From NCBI GenBank assembly GCA_034359265.1, contig CP136895.1, positions 6,884,501 to 6,948,500 of the forward strand: DNA of 64,000 bases. Direction: 5' to 3'. The notes below the pieces were generated by a model. It made no database searches. It worked only from the letters and a program-made list of their open reading frames with translations, and was not told the DNA's origin. Made by a program: the position numbers and the translations under genes. Below are positions 10,378 through 22,529 of this stretch, piece after piece; position 1 is the stretch's first letter, and every line of letters starts with the position of its first letter. The stretch is from Canna indica. Taxonomy: Eukaryota > Streptophyta > Magnoliopsida > Zingiberales > Cannaceae.

Positions 10378-13300
10378 CTATCTCCAAATCATGAGAGCTT
10401 TGAATTTGAGTAGTTTGGTCTGGTGTGGGTCCGGGCAGCCAGTTAACCGTGGGGCGAAAGATAACGGAAAGAAGTGCAGAGAGGAGAAGGAGAGCATCCG
10501 CTCCCAACCCAGCTTAGTGAAAGAGCAGTCGAGAAAAAGGTGATCGTGAGATTCAAACACATATCCACAGAGCGAGCACGAAGGATCTGACTAAACACCA
10601 TGGCAGAGTAATCTGTCCTTGGTATGAAGCTTGCCCTTTAATGCAAACCAATTCATTATAGAGACGTTACGAGGGCATCTGGATTGCCATATATAATTAT
10701 AGTGAAGGTCTTTGATGCCTCGCTAATTAAGAATGTGGTAGGTAGACTGTGTTGAGAAGACCTTTGTGTTCGTCCATTTCCAGTGAATCAAATCATCTTC
10801 AAAGCAGTGTAGGAAATCTTGAATGTCAATCATGAGATGAAGGAGATCTTCTGAGGGAATGTAGTTTGTGAACTGTATGTTCCACCCGCAAGGGTTATCG
10901 GTCGGGTCCAACACTTTAAGATCCGCAATGAAAGCATTAGGGTCACTAGCAAGCGCGAGCAAATGAGGGTACTTGCTACTTGGAGAAGACCCTTCCAACC
11001 AACGGTCTGTCCAAAAATGAATGGTAGATCCATTCCCAATAGTGAAGTCGGTGGAAAGACTGAAGAAGTCCAAAAAGGCACAGATACATCTCCAAACAGG
11101 TGAAAGAGTAACTCTGTCATGATTTCCTAATCCCAAGGAAGAGGGGGTATAGGGAGGTCACCAACGAAGTTCAAAAGAGATCCTTCCTGGTCCAGACCTT
11201 CCACAACCAATTAAGCAAACGAGCCTTATTGTGTAATTGAATATTGATCAGATCGATAACACCTTCCTCAAGATCACCCAGCAGAGTAGGCCAACCAATA
11301 AGCGCTTTGCCCCGACAGCTAGATTCTCTTGAGCCACACCAGAGAAAATGGCACCTACGCTGATCGAGACGCTTGATGACCCAGCATGGAACAGTGAAGA
11401 GGGAGAGCATGTAGAAGGCTTGACTAGTTAGTGTGCTATTGATTAATGTGAGTCTCCCTGCACGTGATAGGTTTAAGCCCTGCCAAGCGGCCGAAACCTT
11501 ATCATATTTCGCTATCAGTGCGTGCTAATCATCCTTGTGTAATTTCTCATTTCTGAGAGGTAAACCAAGGTATTTGATCGGGAAATCACCATCGTAGCAT
11601 CCAATAAAGTGAGCCATAATGTTTGCAGTTGATGCATCTCCCCCAATGTGAATGACGCAAATCTTATCGGTGTTGATGCCAAGCCCGGTAGCTAATTCAA
11701 AACATTTGAAGAGGAGTCTGACCTTTTCAAAACAAAGAGAGTCGGCCTTACAGAACATAATCAGGTCATCGACATAGAAGACATGGGAGATACCATCTGG
11801 AACAATGTTATGAAGGACCCCTTGAATGTGGCCCAAAGAAACAACCCTGCTGATAAGTTTAGATAGAACATCAACCACTAAATTGAAAATCAGGGGGGAG
11901 ATTGGATTTCCCTGTCGAAGCCCTCGTTTATGAATGAAGGGGTTATAGGAGCTCCGTTAATTAGAACTGCTGAGGAGGCGGTTTAAAGGAGATGGAGAAT
12001 CCAAGAAATCCATCGAGAGGGAAAGCCCCTAACAGTCAGCATATCCTCAATGAAGACCCAACTAACATAGTCAAAAGCACGAGCAAAGTCAAATTTAATG
12101 ATACAGAAATCACGGTCAATGGAATTGCAAGCTCATACTGTTTCAGAGATCGTCTGGTAGCAATCCAAGGTGCTACGACCTTGCATAAAGACTCCTTGTT
12201 TGTTGTCAATGAGGGAGTTCATAAGCGGGGCGAGCCTATTAGCTAGTAGTTTGGAGAAAATCTTAACCAAACTGTTCTCAAGGCTGATAGGGCGAAAGTC
12301 GGAGGTAGTATCTGCGTCTTCTTTCTTAGGAATAAAAGTGATGAAGGCAGAGTTAATACGATTAAGATCCTTAGGTCGAAGAAGCAAATCATTGAGAATG
12401 CTGACCAGATCAGGCCCAATGAGGTTCCAAAATTTCTTGAAAAGCTCCATAGTCAACCCATCCGGTCTCGGGGCTTTGTAATTATTGGAATGTTTAATGA
12501 CCTCATGGACCTCGGAGAAAGAGAACGGATCATCCAGACCCTGAAGCAAAAAACTTTGAGATTCGAATAAAGAGTCCCAATGGATACCCAACAAAGCCTT
12601 CCGAGCAGAACCGAGAACCCCGACGAAGTGAGATTTGAAAGATTCCGAGATTTGATCGGGATCCTTAATGACTCCTCGATCTGTGCTAAGCGAGGAAATC
12701 CAATTTGATTTTTTGCGAAAGGAAGCACATTGCTGAAATATATCGAGTATTATGATCTCCCTCTCGGATCCATCTCTTTTTAGCACGTTGCCGCCAAAAA
12801 ATATCTTCATCATTGTAGAGCTTGTCTAACTCCTCCTTAGAAGATTTGAGAAGAGCGCAATCAGCGAGTGAGCTATTCCCCTGATCAATAGAGTTACTAA
12901 GCTCCTGAATTCTCTCTTCAATAGCGTTACGCTCATGCTTCCAGGAGCTTCTTTTCAAGGAGCTCCAATCTTTTAGGGTACGACGCAAAGACTTCTAGGA
13001 CCAGATCCACCAAGAAAGATACTGACCCGGGCAGTCACCCCCAAAAGAAGGCCGAGCTAGACCGACAGAAATAATATTTGTAAACTCCACCTGATTGAAC
13101 CAAAAAGCTTCCATCCTAAAAATCGGGGAACCACGGGGGGGGGGGGGGTATAATCTCTACTGATGAAAAGGAGTGTGTGATCAGACAGACGACGAGAACC
13201 ACCAATAATTTTGAGATTCGACATTAAGCTGAAACAACGGAGCTGACGAGGATCCGATCTTACTTAGCTAATGCCAGAGGAGTCTGACTATTTGTCCAAG

Positions 13301-13874
13301 TGAAAGGAGACCCATAAATAGACAGGTCAAGAAGATCCTTATCGGCAATTAAAGTTGCAAAAGCCCTAGAATCCCGCGGTGCCCCGCGATAATTGAGATG
13401 CTCACTGTCGGCTTTTGTAAAATTGAAATCTCCACCAATGAAAATGTTATTGTGGGGCCCCTCCAGAACATTATAGAGAGTATGAATAAAAGTCCAACTA
13501 ACCGAGCGATTTGAAGGCCCGTAAACTCCAATAAAATTAATAGTGATGTCAGCCCTAACAGATTTAAGGATCACAGAAATTGAAAATTCGCCAGTAGTTT
13601 TTGAGACCAACGACCATAATGATGGATTCCAATACATAAGCATGTCTCGAGAGAGACCCTCTGCATTGGAGGCCACAAAATGATCATAGTTAGACGCTCT
13701 AAAACCAGAAAGTTGTTTGATCATACGATTAGAAACACAAGCTAATTTTGTCTCACAGAGAAAAACAACACTACAACATTGATCCTTAACCAACTGCTTG
13801 ACCATGTACCTCTTAGAGAGGCGATTAAGACCGCGAATATTCCAAAATATAACACAAAATTTAAGCGAGTCCAT
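10378..13874 (-). pseudogene. LINE ORF2: endonuclease, reverse transcriptase, zf-RVT
   Basis: The endonuclease (13874 down to about 13160) shows WNIRG, ETK, GVYGP, GGDFN and, after a frame break, RLSDHTLL. A run of 14 G (plus strand, 13135-13148) follows just after it. The reverse transcriptase (about 12813-11525) shows FITFIPKKEDA, DFRPIS, FDFARAFDYVSW, RQGNPISPLIFN and the catalytic YVDD. It is interrupted by stops and frame shifts near 13258, 11990 and 11530. The region at 11136-10723 (GNGSTIHFWTDRW) and the zf-RVT segment at 10560-10378 (SHDHLFLDCSF) complete the usual LINE C-terminus. The catalytic YVDD is kept, but the frame is broken. Confidence 0.85.
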
Positions 13875-13918
13875 AAAACAAAGTAGCTACCACAGAAGGA
13901 GGGATAGAGGAGGTACCG

Positions 13919-15855
13919 TCAAGCCTCGACCACCGATACTGCCTTGAGAATGGACTCTTGTGAACCCGCACAGATAAAATCGAGATCTTGAATCGCCGCA
14001 ATAGTATCGAAATTAATGCAATTGACCATCTGTGTGATATAAGAACCGTAGGTAGGGCTTCCCAGAGGAGGAACACCAGTGCAATCGGTAGGAGAGCCTT
14101 CAAGGAGAGCAGCTTTGTGTATTTTTGCATGGAGAATCGGGTGAATGTAAGCCTTATCCGAAAGCCTACTGCTGCGACGGACTGCAACAGTCCCTGAAGA
14201 TTTGGCCCGGGCCTTGCGGCCCGCAGGGCGACTTGAAATCGAGCCCGGTCCCAAATTATGAGAGAAGGCCAGGCTCGCGTGAGCGGCGGCGGAATTCAAA
14301 CCCACGGAGTCTACCAAGGAGAGGATGATATACGACAGTTGAAGAGAATCAGAGGCATGCCCGAAGCCTACATCTAGACAGGCAGGAGGAGTAAGAGCGG
14401 AGTCGGGTGAAGAACCAGAAGCCCGACTCCAAAATCCAATAAAAGCTGCGTCCGAGAGACCCGAAGGCGAGCGAATCAATGGGTCCAAGCAATCCACCAA
14501 AGGGGGCCCTGATGGCCCAGATAGCCCAAGCGTGACTGTTTTAGAAGAGGTGGAACGCGATAGAATCGGAAGCGTAGCAAATCCGTTAAAAGGTCCCGAC
14601 AAACAGAGCATCCGGAAGGATAAAGGAGCGGGTCGGGTCTCCAGCACAGCCCAAAAGACAACCCAAAATGAAAGCAGGTTGGCCATCCGGTGCAGATAGT
14701 GACAAAGGCAACAGATACTCAGGCGAGATGGATAAAATTAGATGTGGGCGTACCGCATACAGAGCTCGTGTTTGAAAGTCCACGTCCAAAAAAGGGAATA
14801 AAAGGTGCCGAGGTACAACCAAATCGCCAAGAATTCCATGAAAGCTGCAGAGGGCCGCATCAAAGCCAAAAGAGGGGAGAGCCAGAGAGTGAACAGAGAA
14901 AGAGCCACCAGGCGAAGCCGAGAGAGGCAAATCGCGAGACAGCGTTGGCGCCAAAAGAGGAAGATTGTCTGTAGCTACAGAGGTGATAGTTGGAAAAGAA
15001 ATAGAGGTCTGACAAAGAGGCAGGGATTGCTCGATCTCCAAGGAGGGGGAAGGTGACAGAGCAATCGTCGGAAAGTCGAAAGCCGACGAACAAACAAAAT
15101 TCGTCGAAGAACACAAAGAGGGAAACGGCGGGGAGATTGCAACCAGAGAGGGCCAGAGCATTAGATAAACCAGATGAAGAGTGGCGAGAGCCAGTTCCAA
15201 GACCTGCCCCAGTAGGAGGAGTAGGCCCAGCCTTCGGTGCGAGCGCAAGATCTTCTTCCACTGGGTCGAAGTAAGGATCCTCCCCGCGCGAGGCTCCGCC
15301 GTCGTCACCCCCAAAACCAGGCGATGGAGGAGAGATAGGGTCAGCCAAACGAAAAGCCCACTCTTGCCATGCAATACAAACGTCGACAGAGAACCAGGCA
15401 TCATCTGCCATAGCGTGGATAACGTCTGGAATGGCAGAAAGCTCACGAGCCATCACTTGCACCCGGCAGGATGCAAGTTCATCCCAGTGAACAGAACCTT
15501 CGCCGATAGCTTCAAAGGAAGCAAAGGAACTCACGAGGGCGACGACAGATTCGATGTTCCAAAATATCATCGACAACCCTCGGAGTTCCAGCCCAACGCG
15601 CAGAATCAGAGGAGCGACGGTCAAGAAAGTGGCGTCACGACTCCATTATGCTACCTCAAGAAAGACATGCCTCGAGCGAAAGAACTGGGTACGCAGGAGC
15701 TCTCGACGGTAGTGAGCGCCGTCCTCTGAAGCCGGAGTTGTAATCAAATATTGCCCGTCAGGGAGGCGGCGCTGGCGCCAAAGACGATGATGGGGACAAT
15801 CAGAGGGAAATTGGTCAGCCAGAAAATATGCGACGTCAGCGTTCAGATGGATATG
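13919..15855 (-). pseudogene. LINE ORF1 (nucleic-acid-binding protein) remains
   Basis: The part at about 15630-15850 reads in pieces as a DUF4283-like domain (LPDGQYLITTPASEDG...). The frame then shifts into a piece containing FWNIESVVALVSSFASFEAIGEG...RVQVMARELSAIPDVI, which matches the region following DUF4283 in plant LINE ORF1. Several shifts and stops follow. The C-terminal part is Ser/Pro/Leu-rich and not otherwise recognisable. ORF1 proteins of this type coat the LINE RNA. Confidence 0.6.
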
Positions 15856-16765
15856 CCCTCAAAAGTTATTTCTCTTGGTCATTTTTTGTTAATTTTATAT
15901 TGAATGTCATTCTTTAAAAAGTATTGTCTATGAAATCGGCTCACTACAAAATTTGAAATATCATCAAATATAAACTATATAACCTATATAAGGTGATAAT
16001 TCCTAAAATAAATTCAATCAATATCTATGCATTTAACGAAGAAAATTTTTCATACACTTGATAGCTCCTCCCAATCAATTAGAGAACGCAATCGATATTA
16101 TCTAGACCCAGGAAGTACCAAAAACAATTCCGAAGAAAGTGTCGTTTTCCCTAATTAATAAATCTTGCTCCTTCGGATGACTGCACAAAATCCCAAGTCG
16201 ACATGGCATTAGATATGCCCCGAACTAAGTTAGATTGCCGATTGGGTGCATAGTTATTCAACTAATCAATTACCTCGGTTGATCCATAGACAATGAGTTG
16301 GTTGGGTTGTACTGATTACTCCACCAAATAATTTCAATCTACTGGATTTGTGCCAAATCCAGACGACCAACTCATATTCAACTCATACAATAGATTTTTT
16401 TTTCAAACTTGACTTTGAAATATAATATTTAACTAAACAAGTCAAATTGAGATATGTAAAAATTGACGAGTCAAATATCAATAAGCCGAATAAGAATAAA
16501 ATATTCTATTCTTTTCTCTCTCGATCAATCTACATATTCTTCGATATTCCAATTTAACATTTCGCCTTTCACAATCTATTTTCTATTTTTTAAGTATGAG
16601 CCAATTGCTTCCCAAATTTTTGATATATATTTATTTGGAGTTACAGAAATAAATAGTTAGTTAATAAAGAATAAAAACGCCTCTAATATGTTGTCAATGG
16701 GAACATATTTTTGACACAGATCCAACCCTATGTTGATTTCCATGTAATCTACAATATACAGATCC
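15856..16765. other. intergenic DNA between two LINEs
   Basis: AT-rich with no gene, terminal repeat or tandem repeat recognised. It separates two LINEs in opposite orientations. Confidence 0.4.
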
Positions 16766-16869
16766 GTCTCGATGAGCGTCCCTTCTCTCCCCCCTACTCT
16801 TTCCTTGCCCTCTTCGTCTCGCCCCCCAACACAATCACCGGATGATCTGCTGACGATCAATCGGCCGGA

Positions 16870-18417
16870 CTAGTCTCCTCTGCCTCCTGCGAGTGCTGTG
16901 CAGTCCCTGGAAGATGTGGTGAAGCCGATTCCTCTCTCTTGGGCTCAGATTTTAAAAGGAGGGAAACCCTAATTCCAAATCTTGTGAATCATCGTCCACT
17001 CTTTCGAAGATCCAATCTTCGACTTTTGATCACATATCCTTCTCGCCGGATCATACTGCTGCTTGGACACAACCTTGCGAAAGATCCATAATCAGTAAGT
17101 TTCTTGGAAACCCTCCTCCGCTTGAGATTCTTCGACGATGGGCTGCTAAATCTTGATTGAAATATGGTTTCAGTCGATTCTTGATCTTGAAGATCAATAT
17201 TATATTTTTTGTTTTGATTCTGTCGATTCGGCTTCTTATATTCTTTCGAAGTGGTCCTTGGACCTTCCGTGGTGATGTTCTTCGGCTTATCCCTTGAAAA
17301 CCACTCTTCTGGTCGTGGGTATAAACTTTTAACACCTCTCCGGTGTGGATTCGTCTTCAGTCCCTTCTAATCGAGTTTTGGAATCCCTCTTTTGTGACTC
17401 TTATCGCCGATCATTTTGATCATTTTATTAAAATTGATGAGCATTCCTTTTCTTTCGAACGAGGTCGTTACATCTGTGTCTGTGTTGAGATAAATCTTAC
17501 TATCCCTATTCGTCAAGGTGTTTAACTTTCTGGGGAAGGTTTTGATTTCTTTCAACCGGTGGTTTATGAAAATGTTCATGTTCTTTATTTTCAATGTGGA
17601 ATTGTTGGGCATCAGGACTCTAATTGTCCGACTTTAAAAAACTTTAAAAAGAACCCCAACATTTATGTGGAAAGCTCTTCTAAATTCGATCTAAATGATT
17701 CTCCTGCTAAAAGTTCTTTCACTGATGTTTCTTCTGTGGCTATTTCAGATGAGCTGAACCCCCCCCCCTCTCTCCCAGAGCCTACTTGTGGACCATGGGT
17801 CCGGGTTCAACGTCAGCAACGTCGACAGAACTCTAGAAGCACGATTTCTACTCCGTCAGATGAAAATCGTGCTCGGGTTAATAAGAACAATCTAGTTCCC
17901 TATGTCCATCAAAATATGGATGCTATGAACTCTTTGGACTCTGCTGTAGAACTTGGGAGAGAGGATAGGATGGAAATCCAAACCATTCCTCCCAACCTTG
18001 CTGTCCTTCCAAATATCCCCCATCCAGTAACATCCCTAATTCTCAAAATCCAAACTCCCCCCTCCTATTAACCCCTTCCTTAAGCCTCCTGCCGAATCCT
18101 CATCTAGGTTCCTGCTCAAGGATTTCAATTCCTCTGCCAATATCAAATCTTTGAATATTTTGGCTAAGGAAATTACTGGTGTTTTCAATTCCTTTGTTAT
18201 TGTTCCTTATTCGGGCCCTTCTTCAAGGGTTAGTCGTAGGAAGAATAATAAACCCCTCAAACCTCCCATATATAAAACCCCTCCCTCTGAAGGTCAAAGT
18301 AATCCTAAAAGGTCTAGGCCTTTACCTGCTATAGAGCTTCCCTCCTCAAATACCCATGACTCCCCTATGGATGTTGATACATCCAATTCTTTTTCTGTTT
18401 TAAATGAATCTGCTTAA
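16870..18417 (+). pseudogene. LINE ORF1, family 2 (DUF4283 plus zinc knuckle)
   Basis: Near 16945 the SWAQILKGGKP motif marks the N-terminal part. A broken DUF4283 domain follows (ILSKGPWTFRG-like, then WIRL...EFWN, RGRYICVCVEINLTIPIRQGV up to a stop near 17523). The zinc knuckle at about 17583-17625 reads YFQCGIVGHQDSNC. The first cysteine of the usual C-x2-C-x4-H-x4-C is tyrosine, so metal binding is probably lost. The tail (17626-18417, two frames) is Pro/Ser/Asn-rich. Stops at about 17523 and 18069 break the frame. Confidence 0.7.
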
Positions 18418-19435
18418 TTAGAATGCTAGAGGGGCCTAGCGCAGGCCTGTCAGGGACTCTCTTGTTGTGAAGATTAAAAATTCTCATGTTAATGTGATTA
18501 CTTTGCAAGAAACTCATTTGAATTTAGTGCAATCAAATAAATTAGTTCGGTCCTTTGGCCGGAATTGGAAAGTTCTTATTCAACCTAATGTTGGTGCATC
18601 TAGGGGTATATTGGTGGCTTGGAATTCAAATTTTATTAATGCTCAGGTTATTTCTATCCAATCTCAAGTTATTCATATTATTATTCAAGCTGAGAATTCT
18701 CACCATTTTTTTATGTCTTTGATTTATGCTAGTACTGACCCTAAAGTTAGAACTTTTTATGAAATTCTCTTATGCATTATGATTTATCTTCCTATCCTTG
18801 GGTAATGCTTGGTGATTTCAATTGCATTTTGGATCCCGCTGATAAGTTTGGTGGTGTGCCTTTTAAATTAAATAAGCATGTTAGTGATTTTAGATCTGTT
18901 ATTGCTCATTGTGATTTTAATGATTTAGGTTCTAATGGTTGTAAGTATACTTGGTCAAATAATAGGCAAGAGTTAAGAAAAATTCTCATTCGACTGGATA
19001 GAGTCTTTGCTAACTCAGCATGGTTGCATTATTTTGGTAACTCTTCTGTCCATCATTTATCTAGAATCACATCTGAGCATTGTCCTATGATGGTTAGTAT
19101 TCGTACTCATAAGCAAACTAGAAGTAAGCTTTTTAGGTTCCAAAATTTTTGGACAGATTATGAGGAGAGTAATGACATAATTAAAAAGGCTTGGAACACC
19201 CCCTCTGCTATTATAAATCATTCCATAGTCTCCCCTAAACTCATTGCTATCGGATCTGCCTTAGCTCACTGGAATAAACACTATGTGGGTAACATTGAAT
19301 CCCTTCTTAAAACCACTAGTGATGATATTGCAATGCTTGAGTCCATGGATCATTTAGATACTGCCCCTCCCAACATTCACCTTCAGCTTAGGAGCCTTTA
19401 TAATAAACAGTTAGCCCTTCAAAGACAACTATGCC

Positions 19436-19474
19436 TTTTGGACAGATTATGAGGAGAGTAATGACATAATTAAA
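19436..19474 (+). repeat. 39-bp exact internal duplication in LINE ORF2
   Basis: The 39 bp at 19147-19185, starting TTTTGGACAGATTATGAGG, recur exactly at 19436-19474. The second copy replaces the expected sequence between LQRQLCLL and KSKVRWINDSDK. It introduces the stop codon that ends the reading frame near 19450. Confidence 0.9.
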
Positions 19475-20583
19475 TCTAAGGTGCGCTGGATTAATGATAG
19501 TGACAAAAATACTACATTCTATCACAGAATAGTTACCATCAGAAGGCGTGTAAATCTCATTACCTTCATTCAAGACAATAATTTGAATACTATTGTGGGT
19601 GATCAAGATATTTTAAATGTTTTGTGCATCATTATTATAATTTGTGAAATTCTCCTGTTACAAGCAATCTGAATAATTTAAGATGGCATGTTTTTTCTCA
19701 CCTTCCTTCTCACTTGTCTGAATCTCTTTTCTCTCCCTTTTCTGAAACTGAGGTGAAAAACACTATTAACTCTCTTGAAAATGGAAAAAGTCCGAGTTAT
19801 GATGGCTTTACCTCTGAATTCTTTAAAAAGTATTGAAACATTATTAAAACTTCTTTTATGCATGATTTAAATGATTTTTTATCCATCTTCCATTGTCCAT
19901 CCCTTTTGGAATCAAACTCTCATTTCATTCATTCCTAAAATTAAAAATTCTAAGATGGTGAAAAACTTTAAACCTCTCTTACAGAATATTTGCTAAGGTT
20001 CTTTCTAATATGCTTAATCTTGTCTTCCTTTTCTTATTGGCAAGGAACAATCTGCCTTCATTAAAGGAAGACATATTCAGGACAAAATCCTTGTTGTCCA
20101 AGAGCTCATTCACTCCTTTTATGGTTCCAAAGGGAAGCACCCTTATATTGCGATAAAAATTGACTTGGAAAAAGCTTTTGACCTAATTAATAGAGATGCA
20201 ATTTTAAAAGTTCTTTCCCTCTACAATTTTCCTAGGAAGTTCATTGATTGGATTGTTTCTTGTATTAACACTCATTCGTTTGCTTGTCTAATAAACTCCA
20301 ATGTCTCTAAGTTCTTCCCTTCTAACAGCGGAATAAGACAGGGAGATCCACTCTCTCCCTTCCTATATATCTTAGCTGCTCAAATATTAACCCTCTTTAT
20401 TAATGAGGCAGTTGCTTCTGACCAGCTTTCTTCCTTCAAAATTAAGAATAATTTTTCTATCTCTCACCAAATATTTGCTGATGATATTATTCTCACATTT
20501 AGAGCCAATCCCAGAAGTATTAATTCTGTTGAAAATATCTTTGCCTCTTACTGGTCAGAAGGTAAATTTCTCCAAATCTGATT

Positions 20584-20605
20584 CCCCCCCCCCCCCCCCC
20601 CCCCC
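20584..20605. repeat. poly-C run of 22
   Basis: Twenty-two consecutive C lie in the RT region just after the FADD block. In the related LINE at 60 kb the equivalent place encodes KSEIFFPNGC. Here it reads as a proline run and switches frame. Confidence 0.95.
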
Positions 20606-22529
20606 AAGAAATACCCCTTCTACTTTGAAAAACGGAATTTGTACTACTTTTGGTATGAAAATGGGAAACTTTCCATTTAAATACATTGGAGTAATGATCT
20701 CTCCTAGGAGACCCCCTTCTAACACTCATAACCATATTCTAACCAGCATTGACTCTAAGCTTTCTAATTGGAAGGCCAGCCTCCTTTCCCAAGCAGACAG
20801 GCTTGTCCTTATCAAATCAGTGTTAAATTCCATCCATGTGCATACCCTCTATGTTACATGGTTAAATAAGGAGTTTTGCAATAAAATTGAAGCTAAATTT
20901 AAGAATTTTCTTTGGAGCAGTTCCCTTGATAAAAAAGCCATGCATCTGGTCAATTGGGATACTATTATTCTCCCTAAATCTCATGAAGGCCTTGGCATCC
21001 AGGATTTACACACTAAAAGTATCTCTCTTCAAGCTGCAAGAACTCAAAAATATCTTGATAATTCTCAAACCATTTGGGTCCAACTGGTTAAAACAAAATA
21101 CCTTCCTCTTAATGATTTGTACTCTGCTCATAGTGTTAAATTCTCCTTTGCATGGAAGCTTATTAGGGATGCTTATTTTAAATTAGAGTTTGGTTTCAAA
21201 TCCATTATTGGCAATGGAAATAAAACCTTATTCCTCTATGATAATTGGATGCTTGATATGCCTCTTGCTATCAAGCCCACATTTGTGAATATGAATTTGA
21301 TGGATCAACTAACTCATGTGCAGTATCTCATTCAGGATCAAAATTGGTCTCATTTATTTGGTAATATCATGTGTGGCAAATACTTGTGGAAGGATATCTT
21401 GAGCATTAAATTGTCTCTGCAACCCTATGATGACTACTGGGTTTGGCAGCCTTCTACTAATGGATTAGCTTTTTCCTCTATAACTTATAAGTTTCTAAAG
21501 TCTTCGATTACTGATTCTTTGGGCTCTAATCCAGCTTGGGATCAAATTTAGAAACTAAATTCTGCTCCTAAAGTGAGATTTTTTATATGGAAATTTTTAC
21601 ATAAGAAACTTCTTACAAGAGATAGAATGCTTTTCTTTGATTTTATTGTGGATAATCGTTGTGTTTTTTGCAACTCCTTTGATGAAACTTTTACACATCT
21701 ATTGTTTGAATGTGCTTTCTCTTGTGAGCTTTGGTATGCTGTGAGTTTTTATCGCAAGCTGGATTTGTCCCTTAGATCACCTAGACATTCTGGTAGCTTG
21801 TTTCTGTTGAATCCGAGGTTAAATCTGGAATTCAAAACCATTGTTGCCAATGTCATTTGGTTCATTTGGTACTTCGAAAATTCTATAATGCATGAAGAGA
21901 CCAAGTCTTCCATTAGTAAGACAATGACTCATATATTGGTTTTCACAAGTCAATACACAGATACTAACACTCCTGAGGAAAATATGCATAGAAAATTTAA
22001 TGCTCAAATATGAATTCCTCCCCCTAATTCTTGGCTTAAGTTTAACTGTGATGGTGTTTTTCTCAATAATGATGGAGGTGCGGCTTTTGTTCTTCGCAAC
22101 TCAAAAGGCGAGTGTATTTGTGCTTCAAGCTACTACTTTTATTCATCTTCTGCTTTATATTCTGAAGCTAACACTATTCTTTATGCTCTATCTTATGCTC
22201 ATGGTAGGGAATGGACAACATTGTCATTGAATCATATTGCAAAACCTTGATTGACTCCATTGATGGGCATGCAGAAACTCTCCACAGTGTTGGCTCAACT
22301 TATGAAGACATTATCTCCATCCTTCCCAAGTTTAATTGTATTATCTTTGCTCATGTATTTAGATGTGCTAATAAAGCTACTAACTGGGCAGCAAATCTAG
22401 CCAGGACGTAAAGAGTTCATTGTTTGGAACTCGTCTCGTCCTCCTGAGCTATAATTTTACTTGTACCATGACTTTAGTTCGATCGGCTGATAGCCTAATA
22501 AAATTTTCTTTTGAAAAAAAAAAAATCTA

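Larger units (their letters stand above)
10140..15855 (-). mobile_element. L1-type LINE, family 1, 5'-truncated and mutated
   Basis: Read on the minus strand, the order is ORF1 remains, AP endonuclease, reverse transcriptase, zf-RVT, then an A-rich tail at about 10150-10166 (T-rich on the plus strand). The 5' end near 15855 falls inside the ORF1 region, so the copy is 5'-truncated, as is usual for LINEs. I found no convincing target duplication. It has no RNase H domain, unlike the LINEs at 16.8-22.5 and 51.8-64 kb, and is a different family. Confidence 0.85.
18420..22411 (+). pseudogene. LINE ORF2, family 2: endonuclease, RT, zf-RVT, RNase H
   Basis: The endonuclease begins with NARGA followed by a stop at about 18436. 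It shows ITLQETHLN, LVAWN, MLGDFNCILDP and SEHCPMM, where the normally invariant SDH is SEH. The RT region (about 19480-20900) shows SAFIKGRHIQD, IDLEKAFDLINRD, GIRQGDPLSPFLY and FADDIIL. The zf-RVT segment begins near 21573 (RFFIWKFLHKKL, CVFCNS...THLLFECAFS). The RNase H domain begins at 22013 (WLKFNCDGVFLNNDGGAAFVLRN). Frame breaks occur near 18804, 19450, 20581, 21551, 22013 and 22249. It cannot encode a full protein. Confidence 0.85.
16766..22528 (+). mobile_element. L1-type LINE, family 2, nearly full length but mutated
   Basis: Order: ORF1 (DUF4283, zinc knuckle), endonuclease, RT, zf-RVT, RNase H, 3' UTR and an A-tail at about 22516-22528. The 5' boundary is approximate. AATCTAC occurs just after the tail and again upstream near 16747, followed in both places by a GATCCG word. 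This is a possible but imperfect target duplication. It is the same family as the LINE at 51.8-64 kb: both end in an RNase H domain and share ORF1 sequence such as RG(R/K)YI.VCVEI.L.I...QG. Confidence 0.85.

Noticed and set aside
10120..15890. GTCATTT as a target duplication of the first LINE
   Set aside because: Only 7 bp and not placed exactly at the ends; could be chance.
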